DNA of 64,000 bases from G963556115 sp963666605 (GCA_965140405.1 OZ223208.1:1302001-1366000), one strand, 5' to 3'. Positions 47,415-57,231 are shown, counted from the stretch's first letter. Numbers and translations: made by a program. Notes: generated from the sequence alone by a model not told the origin.

Positions 47415-47420
47415 TACCCT

Positions 47421-47846
47421 ATGAAAGAAGGCATAATGCGAGCATTAAGTAAAGAAGAAGACAGCTTTGATATTCCACTCACACCACTCATTGATGTGGT
47501 ATTTTTGCTACTTATTTTCTTTCTTGTTGCAACTAATTTTTCTCATAAAGAGTATGACCAACGGGTAGAACTACCCAAAGCCTCTGGAGGAAAAGAGAGT
47601 ACATTTATTAGTGGAAATCTTGTACTCAATGTCCATAAAGACGGTGCAATAATTATCAACGGTAGAGTTATCGAGGACGCTGAGTTGACAGCAAAACTAA
47701 GTGCTTGGAAGGCTGATAATGCAGGTAACAGAGTAATAATCCGCAGTGATGGCGGGGTACAATATAGTAGGGTCATGGAAATCATGAGTTTTTGTAAAGA
47801 GGCGGGGATCGAACGTGTTGATCTACCTGTAATAGAAAAGAAATAG
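47421..47846 (+). CDS. ExbD/TolR family protein
   Basis: The 141-aa product has one membrane helix (about residues 18-40, DIPLTPLIDVVFLLLIFFLV) with the protonatable Asp of the PLIDVVF motif, then a small periplasmic domain (VHKDGAIIINGRVIED, RVIIRSDGGVQYSRVMEIM). It is the rotor partner of the ExbB protein encoded six bases upstream. An alternative start at ATG 47436 has AAGAAGG just before it and would remove five residues. Together with ExbB it would energise something in the envelope; the obvious candidate is the giant protein encoded 5 bases downstream. Confidence 0.94.
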   Translation: MKEGIMRALSKEEDSFDIPLTPLIDVVFLLLIFFLVATNFSHKEYDQRVELPKASGGKESTFISGNLVLNVHKDGAIIINGRVIEDAELTAKLSAWKADNAGNRVIIRSDGGVQYSRVMEIMSFCKEAGIERVDLPVIEKK

Positions 47847-47851
47847 CCTTA

Positions 47852-50800
47852 ATGAGATCAAAGAAGTTCTTTATCAATCTATTTATAGTAGCTATAATAC
47901 TGAGCAATTTCATGCTCAGTACGCATGCAGCTACACCTACAATAGAGGTAAAACTTCTCAATCAACAAGCTGGCTCGCCAAGCGACCCTAAAAATATCAA
48001 ACTCAATCTCACTCTTCCAGAGAGCTACGGCAGAACAAGCTTTACTAGTGATGACCTGAACGTCTATATTTACCCGCAAGCTTTAAATATCTCGACCGGA
48101 AAGCGTGAAGAATACCGTGCAGAAAAACTTCTACTCTGGCAGCACAACAATCAACTATTCCTAGATATCCGCAAACCACCTATTCAACGTTCTGGGGGAG
48201 AGTATACTGTCTATATAGAACTATCCAAGAACAAACGCTCAATTTATAAGGCTGAGCTTGCAAACAAGGTTCGTTACGATAATGACGAAGCCGATGTTAT
48301 ACTTATCATCGACAGTAGCCTCAGTATGCACAGTAACGACCCATACCGTAACCGTCATAGAGCTGCAAAAGCATTTGTTGATATTGCTCGAACCGATAAA
48401 CGAATACGAAATATAGGAATTATCTCATTCAACAACAAAGCCAAGATTGTAGCAAATCTTACTCCGGTTAGAAATAGCCGTAGACTCCACGAAGCAATCG
48501 ACTCAATCGATGCTTCAGGCCAGACTGATATTGGTGCAGCGCTAGATGCAGGGCTAGAACTACTTGATTTTGCTACTAGTAAGCGTACGGCTGTCGTACT
48601 CCTAACAGACGGCAAGAACGAATCGAGCGTATATAAAGACCAACACCTTCTCTTTAACAAGAAGAACATACCTATATACTGCGTTGGACTCTCCGACCAA
48701 GCAGATACCAAACTACTAAAGAGGATTGCCGACGACACCAATGCATCATTTTTTAAAGCGTCAACAGATAATGATCTCCTAGGAATATATCAACGAATCG
48801 CTACTGTTATCAGTAGGCGTGAGGTTATTTTTAATAAGACTATACCATACAACAAAAACAGAGTAAGCATCCCTGTTGATAACTCTATCAAAGATATCAG
48901 CTTTATGCTCAATGCAGGTATAGACGAGGTGATTCTCAAACTTATATCACCTACAGGTAATACTATTGAAGTCAAACCTACAAAAGACAATAACTTTGCA
49001 GAGATTAGACTCACCAAGCCAGAAGCAGGTCTATGGACAGCGGTTCTTAGTAATCGAGCATCACAACGTGATCTAGAACTCAATGTTACTGGCAATACAT
49101 CGCTATATCTTGACTCATTCCCTCCACTCCAAGCCGGAAACAAGGTGTGGCTGAGTGGAACACTAGCAGACAATGGGGATGTTGTTGAAAACTCTAAAGT
49201 ACAAGTTATATCGCAGAGGGGTCGTATCAAACTTCATGATGACGGTCAACACAATGACGGCAAAGCTGGTGACGGTATATACACTTGTAGCATTCCAGTA
49301 GAAAGGGATTTCGACCTCGAACTCCTTATGAGAGCATGGGGAACAAAGCAGCTACCATACATCAGGCAGACCAGTGCTGGCATACTAAAGCGTAAGGTTA
49401 TCCAAGTTGAAGCGCCAAAAGTAAGATACGATATGCAAGTAGACACAGATCTAGAATTTGGTACGATGATAGCTGGTGCTGAGTCTACCCAAGATCTTAC
49501 TTTAAAATACACAGGCCTACCTAAGATAGTAACAGCAACGTTTACCAGTTTAGATAATTCTGTCTACAAAATAACCCCAGAGAATCTCTCTATCAGCACA
49601 CCTTCTATTGAAGATGGCGAAAATACTCTTACTGCATCTCTAAAGGTTCCTTCAGAGATGCCTAGCGGAACATATAGAGGAAGCCTAAAGCTTTCTACTC
49701 CTGAGACAGAGACCACACTTCCAGTATCTGTAAAGGTGCTAGATGCAGAATTATTTGTAAGTAAATCTCAGATTGATCTCGGATATATTGATGAGGACAA
49801 ACTTTACAACTGCTCTATTGATATAATGCTACAGTCACCTCATCCTGAATCATTGACTATCAGTAGCAAAAATCCAGAATTTGAGGTCAAGTACAGAAAT
49901 ATAATCAAACTCAAGCCGAATGAAAAGCAGACTGTTGAATTCTTATTCAGGGGTAAAAACTTTTCTTTAAAAGAAGAGCAAAACCAGGAAGTAGCTATTA
50001 GAGCAGGAGAACTTGAAAAGGTTGTCAAACTTAGATATCTACTAGCTCCAAAGAGTGAGAAATACACTACACTTCTACTATCACACGAGCTCTCTCTTCC
50101 AGACGTGAGCCATGAAGTTGCTAGTATTGCACTCTCACACGAGATGTCACTACCTGCTACACCAAAAGTAGCTGAGGTTGTAGCACCAGAGGTGATAGAG
50201 CCACCTAAAGCACCAATTATTGAAAAACCAGAACCAGTCGCAGTTGTAGAAGAGACCGTAATTGTTGAACCTAGCCCTGCAGCACTTGCGGCAAGAGAGT
50301 CAGAAGAGAACTTCTTACTACTACTTATTCTGACGGCAACATTCGCACTGACTATTATTCTGCTCATCCTACGTAAGTTTTCAAGTAAACGTATGGTTCG
50401 TTTTGCACTACTTTCAGCTGCTCTACATCTTCCAATTATTGCAGTCATCGCCAGCTATGTTCTTGTTACCAGAGAACCTAGCATGATTAAAATCAAAAAA
50501 GCTCCTATCGCTAATATGATAGTCGCAAGTTCTTCGACAGAAAAGAGTTATATTACAGAAAGCACAAAGACTCTTCAAAGTTTGAGTAATGACACCTCCA
50601 CATCTTTGGATGAACCAGAGCTACTCCCAGAGAATCTCGCAAATGCGGAAGCTCCTGATAATGAAGAAATAATTGCAGCAACTGCACTTCTAAGTCCAAA
50701 TAGCAACAATTTACAAAAACTTGAAATGGACTCCATTTCTTCTAATAAAACTGCTAATTATGTGCAGAATTTCGAAAGCCCTAGCGACTTCGATTTTAAT

Positions 50801-53302
50801 AGTATTGTTACTAAAGCACCAGAAAGATCTAGACCTGAACTTGAAACCAATAATCAAATAACTCTACAAAAAGAGGTAGGATCACTAATAGAACCAGAGA
50901 TTCCACTAGGTGAAATCTTTGCTGCTGCTAATACACCAGAACCAAGAGCAGATAAATTGACCGAGGCCAATGCTCAAGAACTAGTAGAGATCACAGAAGA
51001 TGATAATTCCGTTGAAAATGAAATAGCAAGCATTCTCAGCTCTATAGAGGTTGAAGAAGCAGTGCCAACCAATACATCAACAACTAAGATAATTCCAACT
51101 TCTTCATCAAGCCTACTTCCTGATGTAGAAATTCCCGATCTACCCGATCTTTCTGATAGTACAGAATATTTGCAGACTAACACAACAAAGAAGCTTTCAA
51201 GAGACCTTGACGAGGAAGTTAATAAAACCTCACAACTACGCACTCTAACCCAGAGCACTCCATCTAGAGAAGAACCGTCACGCCTATTGACTAGCATTGA
51301 TAAGACGGCTCCAATAGAAATAAAAGATGATTATGAACTTGCAATACCAACTGAAGATCTACCTGAAGAGTTAACAATAGTTGACGCTGACATCTTTACG
51401 GATTCTGAACGTTCTGATGCTATCATCTATGAAGCTACCCCTCGACGTAATCTCAAGGCAGAAGCAATAGAATCTGATGAATTCTCCTCTAAGTCTATAG
51501 AATCAATTCCAGGTATTACCAGTGATGGGCTCTGCCTAGACCTTGAGTCGATGAATGAAAGCTTTGACCTCTCTAGAGATACAGATATAAAAAAGGAAGA
51601 ACCGATAGCTGCTATCCCTGAGCAATCACCATCATTTGATGATCTTGATCTTGATAATTTAATGTTAGAAGAGGAAGAAGATGATTTTGCTCTTCCTACA
51701 CCATTAGAAAATATCGAAGATAACAACGTACTCGAACAGAGTATAGAAATTCCAGATGAAGAGAGTTTCGAAGTTGAATCAGAGCTTGATTCAAAGCCAA
51801 GCGTCATCGCTTCGATAGATAATCTTGATATCAACATTGACAGAAAAATTGATAGACTGACAGGTATTAATAGACCTACTACTGAGAATGAACCAGAGAT
51901 CGAAAGAACTTTGGAGAAGACTCCTAGCACAAAGGCGGTGCAGGACGAATATATTCCTTTACACCCTGACTTAGAAAAAATCTCCTCAGCTGAAAAGGTA
52001 ATAGCTCCACAAAAAGTACATAAGATAGCAGAACTAGCAACAGATGAAATTCAGGAATTTAATGTTGCAGAGGATCAGAGTGATTTGACAGATACATCGT
52101 TATATGATGTTGCAATTTCTAAAGCTCAAATATTGGATGAACCTTCAGTAAAAATTATAAACAGTCCGAAGAGACTCGATAATACTATTATAACAGATGC
52201 AGATATTCTCAAACTCCCTAAGAGCATAAAAGGAAACGAGATTTCCTCTACAGACTCAGACATAAGTGGTATTGCACTAAATATTGGTCTACTAGGCTCT
52301 AACAGTAATGATATCACAGCATCGCTTCCAAACTTTGAAAGTGTAAAACTATTCAACATAAGTAACATCCAAAGTAGTAACTCAGACATTCTATCTTGTC
52401 AACTTGTTATTACTAATAAGAAGAACTTTACAAATTCTGAGTTAGACCTACTTAGAGATTATCTCACCAGTGGAGGACGTCTCTGGATTCAGGATCATGG
52501 TATCCCAGCTGAGTTCTCTTCAATTGGTCAGATTAAAACGATAGATGATTCAGACGCACTATTTAATTCTACTTATGAAGTAGGAAGAAATCACGTACTC
52601 TTTGCTGAGGAATTGTCTGTTGAGTCAAGACGTTCTATAATAGCCACAGGCTGTAGAGACCAAAAGACCAATAAAGCTTTACTAACAAATGTATTCACGA
52701 CTTTTTTTGGAGACCTAAAAGAAGAAAGTTCAATTCCTGAAGTTGAAAAGACCAAGCTAGCGATGAATTGCTATACTTGGCAGAATTTCTCAGGGGTAGA
52801 TGAGAGTACTTTGGGTTGGAAAGGTCCTAAGTGGGGTAACATCGTTCAAACTGGCCTTGCTCCAGACGGCCAAGGAGGCGAAGCCCTCAGAGTTCTAGTA
52901 AAACCTGGTCTTGAAGACATCACTAGTGTAAACTATATAATTCCTGATCACGAAGGTAGGCGGATAGATTTATCAGGTAATACTGCTATTATAATGGATG
53001 TTTATAATGCAAATAGAAAGTTTATAAGCATCTCAATTGGCCTAACAACTGAGAGTTCTGTAAATGGCTGGGATGAATTTGAAACAAACAAAATCAACTT
53101 AAAAGCAGGCTGGAATAGGGGGATTGTAATCCCACTGGAGAACTTCCGTTCAAGGCGTGATCCAGATGGCGGCTACATTCATGAATTAGAGGCAGCAGAT
53201 AATTGCGCTAGAGTATCACTATACTTCACCAATATCAAAGCAGGAGGCAACCTCCTTATTGACAACTTGCAGTGGGCTAGTTCTGAAAACTTCGGCAGCT
53301 AG
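47852..53302 (+). CDS. Giant VWA protein with two membrane helices, acidic linker, DUF4159-like and jelly-roll-like C-terminal domains
   Basis: This 1,816-aa protein has a signal peptide (about 1-26) and a von Willebrand A domain at about 148-325. Its metal site has DSSLS near 154, then SGQTDIGAALDAG and VVLLTDGKNES. Beta-rich domains follow to about 760 (DDGQHNDGKAGDGIYTCSIP, an immunoglobulin-like repeat). Two short LSHE(L/M)SLP repeats and a Pro-rich stretch come next, then two membrane helices at about 820-842 and 847-871. About 600 acidic, disordered-looking residues follow. At about 1470-1630 there is a Rossmann/glutamine-amidotransferase-like segment (ELDLLRDYLTSGGRLWIQDH) resembling DUF4159. 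A C-terminal jelly-roll-like domain (about 1637-1816, LSGNTAIIMDVYNANRKF, GGNLLIDNLQW) looks like a carbohydrate-binding module. It is the last gene of the TPR, ExbB, ExbD unit. The domain names after the VWA are tentative. Confidence 0.8.
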   Translation: MRSKKFFINLFIVAIILSNFMLSTHAATPTIEVKLLNQQAGSPSDPKNIKLNLTLPESYGRTSFTSDDLNVYIYPQALNISTGKREEYRAEKLLLWQHNNQLFLDIRKPPIQRSGGEYTVYIELSKNKRSIYKAELANKVRYDNDEADVILIIDSSLSMHSNDPYRNRHRAAKAFVDIARTDKRIRNIGIISFNNKAKIVANLTPVRNSRRLHEAIDSIDASGQTDIGAALDAGLELLDFATSKRTAVVLLTDGKNESSVYKDQHLLFNKKNIPIYCVGLSDQADTKLLKRIADDTNASFFKASTDNDLLGIYQRIATVISRREVIFNKTIPYNKNRVSIPVDNSIKDISFMLNAGIDEVILKLISPTGNTIEVKPTKDNNFAEIRLTKPEAGLWTAVLSNRASQRDLELNVTGNTSLYLDSFPPLQAGNKVWLSGTLADNGDVVENSKVQVISQRGRIKLHDDGQHNDGKAGDGIYTCSIPVERDFDLELLMRAWGTKQLPYIRQTSAGILKRKVIQVEAPKVRYDMQVDTDLEFGTMIAGAESTQDLTLKYTGLPKIVTATFTSLDNSVYKITPENLSISTPSIEDGENTLTASLKVPSEMPSGTYRGSLKLSTPETETTLPVSVKVLDAELFVSKSQIDLGYIDEDKLYNCSIDIMLQSPHPESLTISSKNPEFEVKYRNIIKLKPNEKQTVEFLFRGKNFSLKEEQNQEVAIRAGELEKVVKLRYLLAPKSEKYTTLLLSHELSLPDVSHEVASIALSHEMSLPATPKVAEVVAPEVIEPPKAPIIEKPEPVAVVEETVIVEPSPAALAARESEENFLLLLILTATFALTIILLILRKFSSKRMVRFALLSAALHLPIIAVIASYVLVTREPSMIKIKKAPIANMIVASSSTEKSYITESTKTLQSLSNDTSTSLDEPELLPENLANAEAPDNEEIIAATALLSPNSNNLQKLEMDSISSNKTANYVQNFESPSDFDFNSIVTKAPERSRPELETNNQITLQKEVGSLIEPEIPLGEIFAAANTPEPRADKLTEANAQELVEITEDDNSVENEIASILSSIEVEEAVPTNTSTTKIIPTSSSSLLPDVEIPDLPDLSDSTEYLQTNTTKKLSRDLDEEVNKTSQLRTLTQSTPSREEPSRLLTSIDKTAPIEIKDDYELAIPTEDLPEELTIVDADIFTDSERSDAIIYEATPRRNLKAEAIESDEFSSKSIESIPGITSDGLCLDLESMNESFDLSRDTDIKKEEPIAAIPEQSPSFDDLDLDNLMLEEEEDDFALPTPLENIEDNNVLEQSIEIPDEESFEVESELDSKPSVIASIDNLDINIDRKIDRLTGINRPTTENEPEIERTLEKTPSTKAVQDEYIPLHPDLEKISSAEKVIAPQKVHKIAELATDEIQEFNVAEDQSDLTDTSLYDVAISKAQILDEPSVKIINSPKRLDNTIITDADILKLPKSIKGNEISSTDSDISGIALNIGLLGSNSNDITASLPNFESVKLFNISNIQSSNSDILSCQLVITNKKNFTNSELDLLRDYLTSGGRLWIQDHGIPAEFSSIGQIKTIDDSDALFNSTYEVGRNHVLFAEELSVESRRSIIATGCRDQKTNKALLTNVFTTFFGDLKEESSIPEVEKTKLAMNCYTWQNFSGVDESTLGWKGPKWGNIVQTGLAPDGQGGEALRVLVKPGLEDITSVNYIIPDHEGRRIDLSGNTAIIMDVYNANRKFISISIGLTTESSVNGWDEFETNKINLKAGWNRGIVIPLENFRSRRDPDGGYIHELEAADNCARVSLYFTNIKAGGNLLIDNLQWASSENFGS

Positions 53303-53389
53303 TAACATAAGCTTTTCACAAGATCTAATAAGCATCTAGCCTGAATATGAGCACAAAGACTTCAACATACCCTGTCACAAATTATAAAA

Positions 53390-53749
53390 CTAATCCTTTA
53401 ATATCTTTGTACCACATTGACAGCATACCCCCGTTGCTAGAAATTCTTCTACATTATTCTTAATAATAGGCTCATCACACTTTGGACAAAGAAGATCAAT
53501 CTTCTTGGGTATCCCTGTCTTTACCATACTGGCAAACCACCAAATAATTCCACCCATAAGTATTGTAAATGTCCCAAAATACAAGACTATTGCTGGTATT
53601 CCAAGTGCAACAATATTATAGGTAATACCAACCCCGAAAAAAACTATGACAAGTGGCAAAAATGCCGCAAACAGCAACAAATATGCCCTTCTATAAATTT
53701 CTTTCTTATATATTTGTAATTTTGCTAATAAATCTTCTCTTGTCATCAT
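53390..53749 (-). CDS. Small membrane protein with C-terminal zinc ribbon
   Basis: The 119-aa product has a charged N-terminal helix and two membrane helices (about 22-43, YLLLFAAFLPLVIVFFGVG, and about 48-72). A C-terminal zinc-ribbon-like knuckle pair follows: LCPKCDEP and CCQCGTKI. No named family is recognised. It is convergent with the giant VWA gene, with 87 bases between the stops and no clear terminator. The zinc ribbon and hydrophobic pattern make a real gene likely. The function is unknown. Confidence 0.7.
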   Translation of the reverse strand: MMTREDLLAKLQIYKKEIYRRAYLLLFAAFLPLVIVFFGVGITYNIVALGIPAIVLYFGTFTILMGGIIWWFASMVKTGIPKKIDLLCPKCDEPIIKNNVEEFLATGVCCQCGTKILKD

Positions 53750-53867
53750 AACTTTAATCCTTAATTATTAACGAATATTTTACCGAGTCTCTTTTATTCT
53801 TACTTCTAAAATGTATACTTTTTAGAATATATTAATATACTAAATCAATTATACGGAGTATACACCA

Positions 53868-55559
53868 ATGAGTAGCGAAAGAAAAGGCTCAATCGATTTT
53901 ATTCATGATATTATTGATGAGCATAATAAGACAGGAAAATTTGGCAACAAAGTATGTACTAGATTCCCACCTGAACCAAACGGCTACCTACATATCGGTC
54001 ACGCCAAATCAATTTGTTTAAACTTCGGCATAGCAATAGATTATAATGGTGCCTGCAATCTGCGTTTCGATGATACCAACCCTGCTAAGGAGGATCAGGA
54101 ATTCGTAGACTCTATAAAGGAAGACGTCTCGTGGCTAGGTTTTGAATGGGCAAAGGAATGCTTCGCTTCAGATTATTATGAGCAACTATATATTTGGGCT
54201 CAGGATCTTATTAAAAAGGGCAAAGCTTATGTCTGTGACTTGAGTGAGGATGAGATCAGAGAGTATAGAGGGACTTCATCTGGCGGTAAAGACGGCACAA
54301 CACCTAACGGAAAAAACAGCCCATATAGAGATAGAACAGTTGAAGAAAATCTCGACCTATTTGCAAGGATGCGTGCAGGTGAATTTGATGACGGCACTAA
54401 AACACTACGTGCCAAGATCGACATGGCTCATCCAAATCTAAATATGCGTGACCCTGTTCTATACAGAATTCTAAGAGCACACCACCACCGCACCGGTGAC
54501 AAGTGGTGTATATACCCAATGTATGACTTTACCCACGGACAATCTGACTCAATAGAAGGTGTTACCCACTCAATCTGCACAATGGAGTTTGAAAACCACC
54601 GCCCACTTTATGATTGGTACCTTGAAAACCTTGAGATCTATGCTCCACAACAGATCGAATTTGCTCGTCTAAATCTTACATATACAGTACTCTCAAAAAG
54701 ACGTCTACTAACACTAGTAAATGAAAACTATGTAAACGGTTGGGACGACCCACGTATGCCAACCCTTTCAGGTTATAGGCGAAAAGGCTACACCCCTACT
54801 GCAATTAGAGAGTTCTGCAAACGTATTGGAGTCGCAAAAGCTGACAGTAGAGTAGACATTGCCCTACTTGAACACTGCCTACGTGATGACTTGAATAAGG
54901 CCTCAAATAGATACCTAGGTGTTATGGATCCGGTAAAACTTGTAATTACCAACTACCCAGAAGACAAGCGTGAAACCCTTACAGGTATTAATAATCCAGA
55001 AGACGAGTCTGCGGGTACGCGTGAAATTCCATTCTCCAGCGAGCTATATATTGAGCGTTCAGACTTTATGGAAGAGCCTATGAAAAAATTCTTCCGTCTT
55101 GCTCCAGGTAAGGAAGTACGACTGCGTTACGCCTACCTCGTCACCTGTACCGATATTATCAAGGATGATGCTGGCAATATCACTCAGATTAACTGTACTT
55201 ATGACCCAGAGAGCAGAGGCGGCAATGCTCCAGATGGAAGAAAAGTCAAAGGCACAATTCATTGGGTATCTGCAAAAGACGCACTTGAAGTCGAGGTTAG
55301 ACTCTATGATTACCTCTTTACAGAAGAGAACCCTGACGGTCTAAGAAGTGACTGGCTCAGCTGCTTCAACAAGGACTCTTTAAAAACGATAACAGCGTAC
55401 GTTGAACCTGCTGTAAATAACGTAGGTGATAGAGAAAATTTCCAGTTCGAACGAACCGGTTACTTTATCAAGGATAAAGACAGTACACCAGAAAAACTTG
55501 TTCTAAACCGCACGATTGGTCTGAAAGACTCTTGGGCAAAGATCCAAAAGAAACAGTAA
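53868..55559 (+). CDS. glnS: Glutaminyl-tRNA synthetase
   Basis: GlnRS charges tRNA-Gln directly. The 563-aa class I synthetase has the HIGH motif in RFPPEPNGYLHIGHAKSICL and the family-specific RFDDTNPAKE. The KMSKS-equivalent is VLSKRRLL, followed by the two beta-barrel anticodon-binding domains (about 345-563). The length matches bacterial GlnRS (about 550). Its presence means the cell does not have to rely on GatCAB transamidation for Gln-tRNA. The ribosome site CGGAG precedes the ATG. It is monocistronic, closed by a very strong terminator shared with the convergent recR. Confidence 0.98.
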   Translation: MSSERKGSIDFIHDIIDEHNKTGKFGNKVCTRFPPEPNGYLHIGHAKSICLNFGIAIDYNGACNLRFDDTNPAKEDQEFVDSIKEDVSWLGFEWAKECFASDYYEQLYIWAQDLIKKGKAYVCDLSEDEIREYRGTSSGGKDGTTPNGKNSPYRDRTVEENLDLFARMRAGEFDDGTKTLRAKIDMAHPNLNMRDPVLYRILRAHHHRTGDKWCIYPMYDFTHGQSDSIEGVTHSICTMEFENHRPLYDWYLENLEIYAPQQIEFARLNLTYTVLSKRRLLTLVNENYVNGWDDPRMPTLSGYRRKGYTPTAIREFCKRIGVAKADSRVDIALLEHCLRDDLNKASNRYLGVMDPVKLVITNYPEDKRETLTGINNPEDESAGTREIPFSSELYIERSDFMEEPMKKFFRLAPGKEVRLRYAYLVTCTDIIKDDAGNITQINCTYDPESRGGNAPDGRKVKGTIHWVSAKDALEVEVRLYDYLFTEENPDGLRSDWLSCFNKDSLKTITAYVEPAVNNVGDRENFQFERTGYFIKDKDSTPEKLVLNRTIGLKDSWAKIQKKQ

Positions 55560-55579
55560 TTTGCTAAATGAATAAAACT

Positions 55580-55624
55580 TATAAAAAATGGCGCACCAGT
55601 AATTCTGGTGCGCCATTTTTTATA
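55580..55624. terminator. Strong bidirectional terminator (glnS / recR)
   Basis: A 20-bp perfect stem (55580-55599 with 55605-55624) has a GGCGCACCAG/CTGGTGCGCC core flanked by A6 and T6 and a five-base loop. It gives U runs in both directions between the convergent genes. Confidence 0.95.
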
Positions 55625-55654
55625 AACATCAAATTAACTATATGAATGACACCG

Positions 55655-56272
55655 CTACAAACCAGATACTCTCTGCCTGCCCTTGAGAGCGTACTCTAGT
55701 GAACTCGGAGCAGTAGCCTCAAGCTCTGTGCCTGATGCAAGACCACGAGCAAGACGAGTCACAATAGTCTCTCCCTCTAGTGACTCAATCTGCTCAGTTA
55801 TAAATGTTGCTGTCACATCACCTTCAGTTGTAGGATTAAGTGCCAGTATTACTTCTTTGATATCTTCTACTTCTATACGTTTTATAAGCTCTTTTATACG
55901 TAAATTTTCAGGCCCTACCCCAGCACTAGGCTCTAGTTTACCCTGTAATACATGGTACACCCCGCTATACCCACCACACTTCTCGAGTGCAATAATATCC
56001 CTTGGAAGCTCTACCACACATACAATAGTATTATCACGCTTGAAATCAGAGCATATATGGCATAGTTCTTCTTCTGCAACATTATAGCACTTCTTACACG
56101 CCCTAATATTTTTCTTTACATCACGTATTGCAACAGCCAAAGACATCGCCTCATCTCTAGGGGAAGCAAGAATATGAAACGCCATACGTTCCGCACTTCT
56201 CCCGCCAATACCTGGTAACTCCGCAAATTTATCTAGCAAATTCTGAATCGAATCTGGGTATAGTTTAGCCAT
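55655..56272 (-). CDS. recR: Recombination protein RecR
   Basis: RecR works with RecO/RecF in loading RecA at gaps. The 205-aa protein has the N-terminal helix-hairpin-helix (FAELPGIGGRSAERMAFHIL), a four-Cys zinc finger (CKKCYNVAEEELCHIC), and the Toprim domain (IVCVVELPRDIIALEKCG, then VILALNPTTEGDVTATFI) with the short C-terminal Walker-like tail. Length and order are standard. An AGGAAA site precedes the ATG. It usually follows dnaX, but here it stands alone, convergent with glnS and divergent from the precorrin reductase gene. Confidence 0.97.
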   Translation of the reverse strand: MAKLYPDSIQNLLDKFAELPGIGGRSAERMAFHILASPRDEAMSLAVAIRDVKKNIRACKKCYNVAEEELCHICSDFKRDNTIVCVVELPRDIIALEKCGGYSGVYHVLQGKLEPSAGVGPENLRIKELIKRIEVEDIKEVILALNPTTEGDVTATFITEQIESLEGETIVTRLARGLASGTELEATAPSSLEYALKGRQRVSGL

Positions 56273-56355
56273 AATTTCCTCTATACTTTTTTATTCATTT
56301 ACATACACTTAATATAACTATATTATACCGACATAACAGGCAAGGTGCAAAAGAA

Positions 56356-57123
56356 ATGACCAAAGAAAAAATTCTCCTCTTCGGTGGCACTGCTGAAAGT
56401 AAGGAGATTGTGCATGCAGTTCTCCAAAAAGGTTACACCCTTACTCTTTCAACTGCTAGTGATGACAACCTAGGTATATCAGGAGACTCTGATCTTACCC
56501 ATAAAGTTGGAAAAATGTCTGAAGAAGAGATTACCTCTTATCTTAATGATAATAATTTTTGCGCTGTAATATGTGCTGTCCACCCTTATGCCCAACTTGC
56601 ACGAGATAATATTATCTCTGCATGCACAAGAACAAATACCCGCATATTAACATACCTAAGAGAAGACACAGAGCTAGAGTCACTTCCTTCCACACTTGAG
56701 ATGTATTATGTCTCCAGCCACATTGAAGCCGCAGAACTTGCTAATAGCTTCACAGGCAATATCCTACTAACAACCGGCTCAAGAAACCTCGCTCCGTACA
56801 TGAATTTTGTTGTAAATAGCAATGCACGCATCTTTGCTCGAGTGCTCAACTGTCAAGAGTCTGAAGTAGCGCTTGAAAGCGCTGGAATCAGCCCTGAACA
56901 CTCTCTTCTTGCTAGAGGACCATTCTCAATAGCGCAAAATATTGAAATCATTAAGCGTTTCAATATAAAGATATTGATTACAAAAGACGGTGGCAAAAAA
57001 GGCGGTACTCCAGAAAAACTCAGTGCAGCAGCTGAGACAAATTCAAAAGTAATCCTTATCACCCGCCCACTAGTAGCTGCTTCTCACTACTCCAACCTTA
57101 ACTCACTTCTTGCTGAACTGTAA
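56356..57123 (+). CDS. Precorrin-6A/cobalt-precorrin-6A reductase-like protein (CbiJ/CobK)
   Basis: The 255-aa product has the NAD(P)-binding start ILLFGGTAESKEIVHAVLQK and a central CAVICAVHPYAQLARDNI. LLTTGSRNLAPYM and the C-terminal ILITKDGGKKGGTPEKLSAA, the CobK/CbiJ signature loop, follow. These enzymes reduce the corrin ring during B12 synthesis. Other cob/cbi genes are absent from the window, and the 83 bases upstream are too short for a full cobalamin riboswitch. The assignment is by motif; whether the pathway is complete elsewhere cannot be judged. It is followed by the arsenic island with no obvious terminator in between. Confidence 0.88.
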   Translation: MTKEKILLFGGTAESKEIVHAVLQKGYTLTLSTASDDNLGISGDSDLTHKVGKMSEEEITSYLNDNNFCAVICAVHPYAQLARDNIISACTRTNTRILTYLREDTELESLPSTLEMYYVSSHIEAAELANSFTGNILLTTGSRNLAPYMNFVVNSNARIFARVLNCQESEVALESAGISPEHSLLARGPFSIAQNIEIIKRFNIKILITKDGGKKGGTPEKLSAAAETNSKVILITRPLVAASHYSNLNSLLAEL

Positions 57124-57202
57124 TAATAAACTTCCATACAAACTAACTCCACAATTGATTGCTATCATTAATGCTAAAAAAAATTATTATTATATTATTT
57201 TC

Positions 57203-57231
57203 TTGACAAACTGCTGTTAGTTGCATAAAAT
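57203..57231 (+). promoter_or_regulatory. arsR promoter
   Basis: A perfect TTGACA (57203-57208), a 17-base spacer and TAAAAT (57226-57231) make a textbook sigma-70-type promoter. The predicted start near 57238 means ATG 57241 would be leaderless, so ATG 57262 is the better arsR start. Confidence 0.8.

Noticed and set aside
51427..51930. Long antisense frames inside the giant VWA gene (also 50974-51297 and 49840-50448)
   Set aside because: Ser-rich mirror translations of the acidic sense sequence (GAA/GAT give TTC/ATC on the other strand); no starts with ribosome sites.
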